This document shows positions 11,986 to 25,300 of a stretch of DNA of 64,000 nucleotides, one piece after another. The stretch covers positions 1,736,001-1,800,000 of the forward strand of contig CP114120.1 of the NCBI GenBank assembly GCA_029959195.1, given 5' to 3'. This DNA is from Dictyophora rubrovolvata (Eukaryota; Basidiomycota; Agaricomycetes; Phallales; Phallaceae). Numbering within the stretch: position 1 is the stretch's first letter; every line of letters begins with the position of its first letter. The notes beneath the pieces were generated by a model. It ran no database searches and was not told the origin of the DNA. It saw only the letters and a program-made list of their open reading frames with translations. The translations under genes were made by a program, and so were the position numbers.

Positions 11986-12525
11986 ATGCCTGTCAAAGCG
12001 ATAGCTTCCTACGCCGAATTCAAAGAGGTGGTAAGTCTCGTAGCCTGAATCCGGTCCGTTAGTGATTCCCGACTAAACAGCTCGCTTTTACTAGATCGCA
12101 AAGGAGAAATCCACCGTCATTGATTTCTGGGCGACATGGTGCGGCCCGTGTCGAGTCATAGGCCCTATCCTGGAACAATTATCGAACAAGCCCGAGTATA
12201 AGGATCTTGTTGACTTTTACAAAGTTGATGTCGATGAGCTCGACGTATGTCACTCACACTGCGCTTATGGTTGTTAGAGATATCTGATTCATTCAAAATT
12301 TGTTTTCTTTTAGGATGTTGCACAAGAAATTGGTATCCGCGCAATGCCCACGTTCGCTACATTCTCGAAAGGCGAGAAGGTTGATGAATTTCTAGGAGCT
12401 CATCCCGCCGCTCTTCAGGTACGTGTTCTCTCCTGCCACCGTCGTTCCTTTCAGTTAAGACCAAAAACTTTCAGCAACTTGTTCAGAAGGCTGCGGAAAC
12501 TTCTAAAAAGCTTCAGCAAGCTTAA
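11986..12525 (+). CDS. TRX1: thioredoxin
   Basis: Four exons give about 116 residues, close to the usual 105-110. The fold is clear: strand and active site [20 protein letters not shown] with the redox WCGPC, then FYKVDVDEL, then the cis-proline block [16 protein letters not shown], ending [16 protein letters not shown] before TAA at 523-525 of the 12,000 block (12523-12525). No transit peptide is visible at the start [12 protein letters not shown], so a cytosolic reductant for ribonucleotide reductase, peroxiredoxins and methionine sulfoxide reductase is expected. Introns carry canonical GTAAGT, GTATGT and GTACGT donors. The upstream interval holds a candidate oxidative-stress site, in keeping with known thioredoxin regulation in fungi. 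Confidence 0.96.
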
Positions 12526-14133
12526 ATTTATCAAATGTAATAATTTCAAGTAATTGTGTATTGTACTACATGGTCGGAGAGAAATAAACAAATAGATCGA
12601 TTGAACTGCAAGGTGTACACTGCATATATGCCTCTCACGAACTTGAAGTGGATTTACATTAGATTAATTCGATATCGCTTCATCTATCAAGGTTGCGTAA
12701 ACGAGTAAATACATTGCCTCCGAGTCAATGTAATAAACACCGGTGACGGCACCGAAAAGTACTACGGTGAACTCTAAACTTAGCTCATTGCGATGAAATC
12801 AAGTACACGAAAAGGTATGCAAGTTGTGCGTCATTCTGTGTACGCCTTTGATGGGTCGGAAAGGAATGTACTAGTTGGCACGCTGACATCAAATCATGAT
12901 GAATGATTCAGCACCACCGTTACTTGGCAATGCGGTTTCGGTCTCAACGCCTCAACACTGCCTCATGGCCAATGTCATTGACCGGTGTTAAAATGCGAGT
13001 ATTTGGATGCGAATCCAAGGCTACATGACATCTGTGAAGATTCAGACGATCGTGTTGTTGTTATGATTCAAAATACATGGTTTTTACGATCGTCCATTTC
13101 TTGCTTTGTCAACAATGAATGGCCACTGGGACTAGTAGAGGGAAGATGACCTCTAAAGATCCTATATCAGTCAGTTGCCAGTGAATTGTCCAATGACAAC
13201 GAACTTGGCAGGTCCAAAGCCTTGGCCATCTGAGACATACTTTACCTTCAAAATCTACGTCCAGGCAAGGTGAGTCTACACAGATTTAGCGAGAAAGTTA
13301 TCAGGATTGAATTTGGGACTCAGAGAGGAGCTGACTCTCAGTTAAGTTCATGAGTGCTATCCGTAACTCGAACTGTCGATGCCAAATCATCCGTTTCCGG
13401 ATCTGGAAGTTAGTAAATTTCAGAAGAAAAGATATACCAACATGCCGTTTTTCCATGCCGAAATACAGTGTCGCCGTGAGAAAAAATGTTGCCATTGGTC
13501 TGAGAAGGATGGCTGCTGGGACTGTGAATTGGAATTTCGTTCAAGTTGTTACTTGCTCTTAAATGCCCACTTGGGTTTCATGGTGCTTCCACTTCTTGCA
13601 ATTTCATTTTCCTCGCCATTTTTCGGAACAAACTTGAAATTCTCAGAGAATCACACAACTAGGCTGACTTACGTCAAGTAGTTGCTCTTCCCAGAAAAAT
13701 GCAATGAATCTCAAGTTTGAACCTTGCTAGCGATTGAACGAAGTTGTTCAATAGCACATGAAAAAGGAACCTGCAGTTCTACTTTCATCTCAAATCAATG
13801 GATCGTTGGTGCACTACGTACCGATCGTCGTTCATCGCGGTCGCTTGAAAATAGTAATCTAGCGTTTCAATACCATAATATGATTTGATCCCACTGCCCA
13901 ACCTTTTAAAAGGATTGGCAAGCAAAAGTCAGTGTTCGCATAGTATTGCAAATGTGCAAATGTGTAGTGGGCTACGTAGCTTGACAATACATATTCAGAG
14001 CACCTGATTTCAATATCAGATCGGGCGGTAGCCTGAAAATTCCGTTTTGTGTTGTATCGTTGGTTGCTATTCAATGGCGAAGCAATATAAAATATATTAG
14101 TTCTGACAAATCAAATAGTCGACCGCAGTCAGG
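12526..14133. other. long gene-free interval
   Basis: About 1.6 kb between the thioredoxin and TIM21 3' ends. Open frames such as 13379-13681 (plus, 100 codons, Cys-rich in the middle) have no recognisable homology and no intron-extended continuation that I can build. A small inverted repeat (ATTGAAC/GTTCAAT) lies near 13733. Nothing else is supportable. Confidence 0.55.
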
Positions 14134-15490
14134 CTATGAAGACCATCGAATGACACTTTCATGATCTGAGACATCATGCGCTCGTTCAACATACAGTCGT
14201 ACGGGATTTCGATTATTTGAATCTTAGAAATCGAATTAATATCAAATATTTCTTGTGAATTAGAAAAGGCACACCTGGCAAACTGATAATAATGTACCTA
14301 ACTACAAACCTCTCAGAATTATCCGAGCCCGATTCCCTAGTCTTAACCAAATCAACATGTACTTCTCCCGATTTCCAATACTTCTTTTCGACGTAGTGAG
14401 GTGATGAACCCGCTGAAGTAGGACGGCGTTGTCCCGTCAGACGTGTAAAAACCCAGGAGAGAGACCATGGAGGTGGGGAAGTTGCTGTGTTTGATGCAGT
14501 CTCGGTGGAAGAAACGAGAGAAGAGGTGGAGGATGTCGGAAGATCGGAGGACACAGGTTCTCCCACAAGATATGAAAACGCTGCTTTCCCTTTCTTCCAC
14601 ATTTTTTCTCGTATATCCTCTCCATAGGTAATTATATTATCCAAAGTTAAGTCAGATAATGTCGAGACAGGTATCAGTTTTTCGAATATCGATGTTTGGG
14701 TGTCTTCATCAGAGGTCAAAACTTTTTGAGAAGGGTCCGATCCCTCAATATAAAAGTTTAAAAAGAGGTGCTCCCTCCCAGCTGCATCAGTTGTAAGCAC
14801 TGAGTTCACATGTCGGGCCCGATGTCGTGGGCGATGTGTTAATGGTGGATGTGTATGAAACGTGAACGGAGGGTGGAGATGTGATGTTACCTGTGAATAC
14901 GATGAAATTTCAAAATCAACTTCCCAGCAATTCTACGTACAACGGGTGAAGTTTTAATTCGTTCACAAATCTCATTATATAACACGGTTGGCGAATTTTT
15001 GGCAAACAGTTCTGAGGCAAGTGCGTAGACTAACAAGCCGGAGAATCCTGCACCTAGAACAATCACGATGAAATTCGTCGTACGCGTTGCTGTTCTGACG
15101 GCTGTAGATAGAAAAAATGCAATGTTAACAGGGTGATAACTTTTAAATTTATCCTGCCGAAAGTCACAGAAAAACAAATTCACCCTTTCCACCCCGACTG
15201 AGTTCATCCCATCTTTTAGCTTTCTTTGTTGAAGGTGGTATCATTCCCAGCTGAAAAGGACCAACACTATCTCCATCTGCGCTTGCCCGATTTCCTAGTC
15301 GATTCAATCTTTGAGACAATAGGCCCGACGTTGTTGTATCTCCCAAAGAGGAACTTGAAGAAGACGATGAATGAAGGTGGTCTTTATGCGTTGCGTACAA
15401 ACGAATTCCAAGGTAATTTCTGCAAGACGAGCCGAAAGATATCTTGCAAACCAGAATATTTACTCGCGAAATATTGCGAAGACGCAACAT
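14134..15490 (-). CDS. TIM21: TIM21, subunit of the mitochondrial TIM23 translocase
   Basis: Tim21 tethers the TIM23 presequence translocase to the TOM complex and to respiratory complexes in the inner membrane. The N-terminus is an Arg/Ser-rich presequence (MLRLRNISRVNILV...), followed by AKRWDELSRGGK. After the first intron comes the single membrane helix TTNFIVIVLGAGFSGLLVYA and LFAKNSPTVLYNEICERIK, the most diagnostic Tim21 block. An intron (GTACGT donor) is needed before VTSHLHPPFTF and RHRARHVNSVLTTDAAGREH. The intermembrane-space domain continues with LFLNFYIEGSD and ends in a separate small exon, NNRNPVRLYVERAHDV, before TAG at 14136-14134. The long Ser-rich stretch in the presequence region and the Ser/Thr-rich insertion (SDLPTSSTSSLVSSTET) are extra relative to yeast Tim21. 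Confidence 0.93.
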
Positions 15491-16182
15491 TACAAAAAAA
15501 ACTTGCAGACTTCGCTCTACTAGTGGGTTTTCAAGTGAGTTCGGATGTGCTTATGTCATCCGATTTGCATCCGAGTTCAGTTGTTTACACAAGAAGTCGC
15601 GTGATTGCGAGTCTACAGTACTGGATGTTGAATATTGAATGCCTACATAAAGGGTATATGATAAAAACGACAAATTAAATGAAAAAAAGGGGCGAACAAA
15701 TGAGCGTTCTGAGGGGGATACTAAGAGTCTATTGACTGAGCTATTGAAAAGGTAACAAAGAGAATGTAAACTCAAAATATCGAGAAAATGTCATTTGGCC
15801 ATAGTTATTGAAAAGACTGAAAAACGGAAAACATGATACAAAGGAACGACATCAAGGTGAAAACAAAGAACGCGGAAAAACAACGACGTTGAACGATTGA
15901 TTGATTCAGAGCTGGATATGACGGCTTTCAATAAAGAACGGCCGTACGCAAGTGATGAACAATAACGACGTCAAATAAGTCGGCAGAGTTCAATGAGTGG
16001 AAATGAGAGATAAAGGATTGACGGGTAGTTGAGTGATGATGTTTTAAATGACAGAATGAATTAAAATTTGCATAAAAAGAGGGTAACGATTTCCATGACC
16101 TTCGGATTCAAATTGGAGGGGTATTGCTTCGGGATAGAGTTCGTAAAACAGGGGTGAAAACAACAACTGTGTAGCCCTTTGG
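15491..16182. other. intergenic, kinase 3' flank and TIM21 promoter
   Basis: Carries the 5' flank of TIM21 and the 3' flank of the kinase gene, both on the minus strand. The plus strand is A/G-rich from about 15660 to 16170. No gene is recognisable. Confidence 0.55.
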
Positions 16183-19100
16183 CTACGATTGTGCAGGCGG
16201 TATTTGTTCTTCAAATGATTGAATTTGAGCTGATACTGGGATCAGCGGAGATGAGGATGGGAGTGCATGCGGCTGCTTCTGCGTCGTCGTCGAATTTGAT
16301 TCCGCATTCTGCTGCTGTTGTAACTGTTTCTGCTGCATCAATAACTGAGCTTGCATCCTTTCTCGCTCAGCGGTAATTCTTTCTCTTTCTTTCTCCTTAT
16401 CCTGCCTCGGTGACCCAAACAACGATAAAACCTTTTCGGCCCCTTCCTTGTACTTCTTCATTTTTTTCTTTTTACCGTCCTCACCAACTGGGGACATCGG
16501 CGGTACAATGCTTGACGTGTTGCGCTTACCAATACCGAACAATCCACCACCAGTACTGGTATCTCCCGACGAGAGATACCCTGATTCAGGTTGCCGCGCA
16601 GACGTCGAGAACGAACGTGAGGTGGGTGATAATGAAGCCTCTTGCGCTAATACAGCACTTGCATTGGTACTAACGCTCATACTAGTATGCGTGGTGCCAA
16701 TTGCACCACTAGAAGTAGTGTTCAACCCCAATTCGCCATCGACATCCACGGACGATGACCCAGAGCCAGATATTCCGCTTGGACTCATTGACATACTAGA
16801 ATCTTTGGACTTCAAAGAGGGTCCTGCATTCGGAATGGTCGTAAGTATTGAAGTAGCGTTTGTGGAGGCACCGGTGACACTAGCAGAACTGGTGTCCGTA
16901 CCGATGGTGCCAGCGCCGCTAGTGGAGCTTCCGGTAGCTAACGCTCCAATCGCCGAGCCTGAAGAACCAGTGGCAATGCTCGTACTTCTTTTTCCACTGA
17001 AGCTCAGGCTGGGATATCCATTGCCGCTTTTCGTTGAACGAGGTCGCGGTGATTGTGAGGAAAGTCCCAGACTTCCAAGCGTAGGAATACCCGAACTTGA
17101 AACGGCATGCGCAGGTGTAGAGGTAGCTTGTACAGGGGTAAGTGCAGGGGGACTCCTCGCTCTCAAAAAGGTTTTCGGACCCTTGCTCAGACGTCCTCTT
17201 CCCCGTCTTTTTTCTGATGACTCGGGCGATCCATCCCCTGTGGCAGATGAGCGGGAAGCACCTGATACAACTCTCTGTCCTTGCCTACCCGACTGTCCAG
17301 AAGGATACCCTCCGGCTCCTCCAGAGCTCGAACTCTTCCTAAACACAGCAAGCCTGTATCGATCGACCACACCGCGAGCAAACAAGCTATTACCGCGAGT
17401 TCCGTTACGATCTTCTCCGCCAGGAGTCTCAACGAAATCCCAATCGTCGTCCTCGTCATCCGACATCCCAACAGGCGGTCTCGAGCTAGAGGGAGTAGCT
17501 CCGGACTTCCCAATGGCTTGTTTCTGATTACGCGGTGGAGGGGGGGCAATCGTAACAGCCTTTGGAGGCCTAGGAGGAGCCGAACCCGCATCAGCTGAAT
17601 TAGTTGTAGTCTGTCGCATGGCTGTTTTAGGAAGGAATGCCGGTGTTGAAGTAATAGTCGAAACAAGCACTGGCGGAGTTGGTGCAGACACAGTGGAAGG
17701 GACATCTTTGGATGGTACAGGGGGATAGGGTATCTCGGTCTCTTCCTGACCAGATGGAACAGTAGTAGTACCATTCTCACTGAGGCCTTCGACAAAGACG
17801 GACGCAGGTCTTGTCACAGGAGAGGGCGACACCACATCCACTGCACTATCAGTCTCAAGAACAGGTGTTAAGTTGGTTTTACCAGGTTCATCGTCTTGTA
17901 CGACTTGCACCTGCTCTCCCTCCGCTGAGTCAGAAGCAGCCGAATGACCAAGGGATGGTTTAATGGATATCGGCGTCGCCTGTACTTCTTGTAATTCAGG
18001 GCCTTCCTCTTGTACTTCTTCAACCTCTTCTTCAATTGGTTCCGGCCTGGAAGCATCAATGCTGGAAACAGTAGAAGCAGCCGGTACCAATTTCTGCGTA
18101 ACTGATTCACCAGAAACGTTTTCTTTTGCAGGAGCAGGTATATCTTCGGGGATTTCTTCTTCGATCTTTTGATTTTCTTCGCTTTCACTACTTCTCTCAA
18201 CACCATCTAGCTGCTCCTCCTCATCAATAATAACCGAATAACGTCCTTTGAAAGAATAGCCGTCGAAAACATCAACATCGTGCACTTCCTCTTCCCCTCC
18301 TGCTTCAGGCTCATCTTCGATATCGGCGTCACTTTCACCGTCATTTTGAGTTGTACGAGCTTTCAGTGTTTTGGTTTTCGTACTTCGAAGAGGCGTGGGA
18401 CTTCCATCTCGTGAACGCGAAGCTTCGCCATCAGCGTCGTCATCGTCGTCAAGCGTCGGGTCCATGTCTAAAAACGCTTCATCGAAGTTTTGAGTGTCAG
18501 AAGCATTAGATGGGTCAATCGGAGGTATGTATGGAGCTGTATAAAATATCAGATGTTAAAAACAAATATTCGACGCGAGTCAGCATAACCAAGAACTTAC
18601 GGATATATCGTTTGTAATAAACGTGGGACCAATCGCTGAGTATGATGTGAATTTAATGAACAAAAATTAAACGCAACGCATACATCATAGAGAAATAAGG
18701 ATGTCTTTTCAAACGTGGCTCACTCATTCGTAAAGCAGGATTACGTTGGAGTAGCTACATATTTAGTTGGGTATGAACAACGAAAGTCAGAAAAACAGCA
18801 ACGTACACCCCGAATTAAACTTTTAGTATCTTGGTCCATGGCTCTATCCTCCGGGAATTGTAGTTCATCTTGCAAGACACGAACATACATATCTGAATGG
18901 TTATTTGCCCAAAACGGAGTCTAAAAGGGTATGTTCAGAAACGCGCAAGAGAAAGCAACCTATTAAAAGAAAATTCACAATGCCAGTTAACATTTCATAG
19001 AGCATCGTGCCAAAACTCCACCAATCGACCTCATAGCTATATGGCAGCCCCTGTATAACTTCGGGTGCAAGGTATTCTGCCGTCCCGCAAAAAGTGGTGG

Positions 19101-21245
19101 TTATATCTCGTCCACTGACCCACGGAACTGAACCCGAAGACGATGCAGAAGCCGAGCGTGTCGAGCCTTCTCTTGATCCAGGACGTATCCAATTAGGCGA
19201 AACAGCCTTGGCAGTGACGAGACTACCAGTCGGCCGTCTCGGAAATTCCTTAGATAGTCCGAAGTCTGTAAGTACAATGTGACCGTCTGCACCAATCAAA
19301 ATATTTTCCGGTTTGAGGTCACGATAAACAACACCGGCAGCATGTAAACCCTCTACACCCTCAACAATCTCAGCAGCGTAGAACCGGGCTCTGTCACGTC
19401 CAAGGCGTCCCCATCGCGCGAGTTGTGTCGCAAGATCACCACCAGGATGAAAATCCATGACGAGGAATAAATTTTCCTTATCGTGGAAGCTCCACCAAAG
19501 CTTAACAACGAATGGATCTGTTGCTTCGTGCGCCATGCGTTTCAAAACCGCTTGTTCGGTCAGTGTATGTTGAAGCTCTTGGTGGGCCAGGACATGTCTC
19601 TTAGTGATGGCTTTCATAGCATACAGAGAAGTCGAGGCTTTATGCCTGACAAGCAGAACCTTGCCTGCGCATCCTTTACCCAAAACACGCATCATCTCGA
19701 AGTCGTCTACTGTCGTTCGCTTTGCTTTATGAGGTGGACGTGGGGACGGAGAACCCTTGAATGTCGACGACTTTTGCTTCGATATAATTTGGTTTTCTTG
19801 TTCTTCCTGAGCCCATGCTCTTGAGAGGCGGGAGGCTTTGTCTGGATCGGCTGATGCACTACGTGGTATACGATGACCCACTGCAGCCGTTGTGATTGTG
19901 GCTGAAGTGGGAGTTATCGCCGCATCAATGACAGCGGCATCAATTGCAGATTGAGGCGTCGGCGTCGGCGGTGAGGGCGATGGCGTGGGGAGGAGGTCGG
20001 AAGGGTCAAAATTGACTGGAGGAAGAGTCGGTGCGCCAGTTGGGCTAGTTGGGGTTGGGGCTAATATATATGCAGCCTGAGCTGGAGCTGGAGATGGTGC
20101 CTGAACTGGGGCTGGTGTTGGTGTTGGTGTTGAGACGTCAACAGGAACGGCGGAAGGAATAGCTGAGATGGTATTTAGGATGTGGGATGATGGAGCGAAA
20201 GATGGAAGCCGAGTAGGCGGGTCACTAGGTGTAGCAGCAAGCTGTCCTGCAGCTATAAGTTCTGCAATTTTGGCATCTTCGCGCATGCGTTGCATATCGT
20301 CATCCTCTTCTTCTTCCTGTAAGTCATGCATGCTGCCGGCAAGACTTGATTGTCGGCCTCCGTCACCAGTGCCAATACTCTCATCAATGCTAGGAACGGC
20401 ATGGCGGTAAATACGGCTGTTAGAATCTAACTCCTGAGTGTGTGTACTCTCCACATCGCTTACGGGGACTGAACTCGAGTCGGTAGCGAGCATGGGTGCC
20501 ATGGCCATAAGGGACTGGGTCGTCGGCTGCGGATGATGCATGGCAACGTCGGAGCGGACTCGTTTGATTGAGCGCTCTACTCGGATAGATTCGAGATCGT
20601 CGGTCCTAACACGCACAAACCGTCGCCAAGGACGTGAAGTGCGAACGTTCGGGAGGTTCGATAGTGTTGTCAGATATGCCGCGAGACTTGTGCTTAAGGC
20701 ACCAGCGGTCGTCCCTGCACTATGAGTTCCTGCTGGAGAGGCAGAAGCAGAAGCGGTAGGCGTGGAGAAAGGGTCGTCTGCATCGTTGGCCGCTGGGGAT
20801 GCTGCGGGTGTCGGATATTGCCCAATAGACGGACGGGAGGATGTCGGAGACAAAGGCTGTTTTGTGGGGGTATTATTACTATTATTGATACTGTTACTTC
20901 CGGCGGCAAAACGAGAAAGAGTGGTCAGGAATGACGACCGACGCTTTGTGGAGACATTTTGATGTGACGGGTCAAGTGGGAGGGTAGGAAGGGAAGGAAT
21001 GTCCGCCTGCACCAACCTAGTATGCAATTCTGCGATTTCGCCAGCTGACCGTGTTAGAGTTAACAAATGTGTCGGTGCTGGATAACCACAGATTAACGAC
21101 TAATTTTATCCAAAAATTTCTTGCGTAAACAAGAAAACGCACTTTGGATATAAAGGGAATAGTTGTTGGATGGCTGGTTCTCAGCAACAGACACACTCCA
21201 AGGCCCATCATGCTCGTCCACTCGAACCGGTTTGCGTCTGCTCAT
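16183..21245 (-). CDS. PX-domain AGC-family protein kinase with very long C-terminal tail
   Basis: Roughly 1,550 residues. Start ATG at 21245-21243 (MSRRKPVRVDEHDGPWSVSV), spliced to TPTHLLTLTRSAGEIAELHT, a PX-like fold continuing to SLAAYLTTLSNLPNVRTS and WRRFVRVRTDDLESIRVERS. A Pro/Ser-rich linker precedes the kinase. Kinase motifs: LGKGCAGKV (Gly loop), YAMKAITK (Lys), VVYRDLKPENIL (HRD variant), LTDFGLSKEF (DFG), TTFCGTAEYLAPEVI with the PDK1-type Thr, and YEVDWWSFGTMLYEML. The AGC C-tail is present (PFWANNHSDMYVRVL, YIPPIDPSNASDTQNFDEAF), with a hydrophobic-motif match VFDGYSFKG, where the Ser would be a TORC2-type site. The last 650 residues are acidic then Ser-rich. About 40 extra residues lie between DFG and TFCGT. 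SGK3/Ypk-like membrane signalling is inferred. Joining the tail exons rests on continuity of the C-tail into the acidic MDPTLDDDDDAD exon. Confidence 0.9.
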
Positions 21246-22367
21246 TCGCGAAATCTCGACTTAATAAAAAAGAAGAAAGGAAAGGGGAAAGAAGGGCGAA
21301 ATACAACTTGAACTTTCAACCTCGTTCCGGTGGTCGCTCAGACTGTGTTGCGCCTCGAGGAATGAGTGGAATTGGTAAATATTATTTAGACGCCCGACAC
21401 CTTTGTGAGTGTGACAAGTGTGACTCGCCTGCTCCTTTAAAACACACCGATCCTCGCCGTTCTCTTGAATATATACTCGTGATTAGCATATTTATATCGA
21501 TGTGCCCTTCTTCAGTTTCAAGTATGGGACGGTTCTCTTACGCTGACAAGTGCTTTTAGGCTCATTGTTCAATTCATTTTCAGTGATGCGCGCTCGGCCA
21601 TTCGTGATACTCTTTACTAGTCACAATCACATATGATGTATCAATATTTGCGGTGTGCAGTGTTTAACATGATACTTATCTCGGTTTATTGTCCTCGGAT
21701 GCCCATGTATCTACCGCACGGCCCGTTTCTCTTCCGCACTGAGAGTTGGCCAGACCAGCCAAACAGCGTAACTTGGCGTGTCCGGCCATGCGACTCTCGA
21801 ACTTAATTAGTACCCATATGTTACCAATAGCATCGACGAAGCAATCAAGTGGACTTCTTTTCTCATGGAAGATTATTTTTCGAATACAAATGGTTGCACT
21901 GGTCTATAAACCAGGTAATACTATTCTCCCGGTCAGCACGGGCCTAACCGTATAACTTGTCAGCCGATTAAGTACTTGTCTGGCCACGGTTCACTAAAAC
22001 TTAAACGCTTTGTCTAACCTCTATGGCAATATTTTTACGCCAGTTGGTGAGCCAAGTCGATGGAGAACATGGTTACGATGGCGTATGTAGAACTATTACA
22101 GTTTGTTGTCATGCCTTCACGGCGCTAACACCTAAGCGAATGCGACGATCCTCAGGCTTTGCAGGCTGACGTCCATTCTATTTTATCTCAATTCTTTATT
22201 GGTATTCAGATTCATCTTTTTTTCTAATTTGTGGCTACCTGACAGACTGGCTTCTGTATCTTGACACATTCTAATTCTCTGAACCGGGCAGGCCTACGTC
22301 TTCTAGAAATCCAGTATTCGAAGGCGGTTCTAATACACAGAGTATTGACACTCATCGACACTTTTCC
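21246..22367. promoter_or_regulatory. divergent intergenic region, kinase / seven-helix protein
   Basis: About 1.1 kb between divergent start codons, so it should hold both promoters. Open frames here (21170-21559 plus overlaps the kinase first exon; 21746-21955 plus) show no family resemblance. No clear TATA box or repeat is visible. Confidence 0.45.
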
Positions 22368-25300
22368 ATGAGCTCGAATGTACCGGACAAGAATGTCAAC
22401 ACCACCTCCTGGCATGTCGGTATAACGCCAATCTTTCCTTCCTCTCTCTTGCTAAGTGACAACGCTGCTGTAAGCTTCTTAACAATACCCTCAATTTTAG
22501 GTAGTCGACTCATTCTTCTTTTGTAGGTTGAATCCCTTCTTTCAGACATACCTTTTTTAGCCGTTGGCCTTTTGGCCTTTGCGGTCCTTACATTTCTGTT
22601 ATTCGTCAGGAGGTTTGCCGTGTAAGTCTAAAGTCAACCGACCAGCGAAAGCCATTTACTCACCTTTCCTTTGTATTTGTAGAAAGTCTACCCCTCTTTT
22701 TCTTTCCGCAATCCTCGCATTCATTGCGGTCGTCTTAGACGTTGATCAGCTCCTCGTTCAAAATCCTTCAGGCACTGGAAATACATCAAAGTCAAATGAC
22801 GGTCTTGCCATACCCCTTTCCTCTGTCCTTCCTCTCCTCATAGCTCGTGAAGTCCTTCTTGGGATGGCTATCGGAATGAGATTTTTGTTTTTATGGGTTT
22901 ATCTTCATTCTCTTTCGATGCACATAGGAACAAGTATCCATCGTCGAAAAGACACCGTCTTTACACGCACAACCTCAGACATTGGGGAACCCAATTTCCT
23001 AAAACTACACAGCCCCTCTCCTGATCCTTCTCAAACGTTCTCCAACGGTCTGACTTCAGATCGCATTAGGGGGTTCACTGTGTCTTTTCCGTCCATTTTT
23101 GCTCTCGCTTTGAAATACGCCTTCTTGATTATGATAACCTCTATACCAATCCTCCAATTCCTCTGGCGTCTTATTAAGAAATTCAATCGTCATGGAGAAT
23201 TGTACATCGCAAACTCCATAATCGAGATTGTTGCTTCTATGATTGTCATCATGACTTTATTAATGGCGGTACTGGCTGATGTCGTGGAAACAGGTCAGCG
23301 AGTGCGCATTGGTGCCGATATGAATACTGTCGTAACGAAATTATCATTTTCTAGGTAGCCGTTTTTCATTGAGCTGGAAAAAAGTAGGAAAGTGGGACAA
23401 GCTTAAGGGTTTTATCCCTGTTCTGTTCTCGGCATCTGTGGAATTGGGATCGAGTATTGGGAGTTTACTTTGCTGTACGTAGATCGGTTCTCCCATCTCT
23501 TACTCATATCATTTCACTAAAAACCAATCTCCCTTTTCACGTAGTTGCATTTTCAGAGTCATCACTTGGAAGGCTACTTCAAGCCTTAGAAATGTATATT
23601 TTGATCCTATACATTCTCATATCCACATTTTACAAAACAAGGGGGCCTAGTCGAATCTCAGCAAAACCATTAGATATCGAAGAAGGGAATAAAGATCAAG
23701 ATGCCAATCTAATGGAGAAAGTACCAGCTTTAAAACGAAACGTTGACACACAGGCTGATACATCCAAGAGCTTTCTTCCTATTTCTGCACCCCGTTTACC
23801 TCAAAGGTTTTCCAAATATCGTTCCGCAGGATCTTGGACTTTATCCATGCGTACGGACCGAGACAACGATACGGACGACAATTCCGGCATGCTTAGCGTC
23901 CCGGGATCTTCAATATTATCGCCTTCAAGAGGATCGAAACGAAGACTTTCTCTATGGCTTTCAGAAAAACGCCGAAGTGAAAGAAGCCTGAAGTCAATGA
24001 GCGGGTTTTTAGGTGGAACTGGAGGAGGAAGGATACGATCCGTTTCGTGGGAAATGCTTAACGATCCAATGCAGGAAGGCAGTTCGAAAAAAGGTCCGAA
24101 GAGTGCGGATACAGCGGACACTAGCAATCCATCGATGTCGAATCAAGCACTCTCCAGCCAACCTCAATTGGAAGCTAGGGACAGCCTGAAGACCCAATTT
24201 CAATACAGGCTTCCATTTACAAGGATACGAGCACCACCTTTAGCTGGTCGACTAGAACGTCTTGCCACTGAGCTGAATTCAGTTTCTAATATACCAGAAG
24301 GGAAAGGACAGACAATATTTAACGCAATTCCCGTTTCATCTGTTGATCGTACCAGCGAATCAATAGTCTCACCTGCGTTTCAACCTCAAGTCATGTCAGA
24401 TTCTGACGAATTTCATCTAACGCCTGTCATGCCTGCTGCACCCGGTCTCTATCGATCACCATATTACGAGGTAGATCCAGATCCGGATTCGTATGACAAA
24501 TCGATCCGTTCTTCTATATCTGATTCAACAGCAGAGATTGAATTATTCCTGCGTCAGCAGCAGGCCGGATTGGAACAAAGCATTGCTGAGCTGAGACTTC
24601 TCGAAGGAGGAGGCACTGGGTTGGATATCGGTGATGGGGGCAACTCCATGACAAGTGATTTCACTCTCAGTGAATTTCCGGGACTTCCTGTGGGTCTGAA
24701 TCAATCGCCAAACACGTATCAAAATGAACAACTAGTAACCTCTTCTGGGGAAAGCAAAACATCGTTTGGGAACCCCCCTTCACCTGACCGAATACGTCTT
24801 TCTTTCCCATCGCCGGTAATTCGTACAAGTGGGGACTCGAGTGTATTGGGCGTGAATGAAGCTATGCTGACACTTGGACTGGGGACTGATCCAGGCGTTT
24901 TCACCAGAGGAGAGTCAAGCACGAGACAGTTGGACGTTACGTCGTTCATCGCCGCTGGTGGGGAAGGAACAGACTCGCTTGGACCTCGCTTTCGTCCTGC
25001 AACGACGTCTATATTCTCTCCACCTTCACTGAGCGGTACAGAAGATGCAGAAGGCACCGATACACCGCCGCCTTCCATTGTTCGTTTCGCGACTAGAGTT
25101 CATGTCCCGCCTGTTACCTCTGTTTCTGTAGCTATATCACGATCTCTGTCTGGGTCGAAGAGTGACACCGCGTCTAGCGCAGTAGACGGGATGTTGGCCC
25201 GTCCAACAACAGCAGCGCAAGCTCACACATCACCAAGCGCAGGACAGGCACATATTTTGAGCAATCGGCCCTTACGCAGAAAGATAGGTATAGGTCTCCC

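Noticed and set aside
13379-13681. Cys-containing 100-codon open frame (CCHWSEKDGCWDC)
   Set aside because: Looks like a small secreted Cys-rich protein at first sight, but there is no signal peptide and no recognisable spacing pattern.
16448-17527. 359-codon plus-strand open frame
   Set aside because: It is antisense to the Ser-rich kinase tail, whose codon bias leaves the opposite strand open; its protein has no domain.
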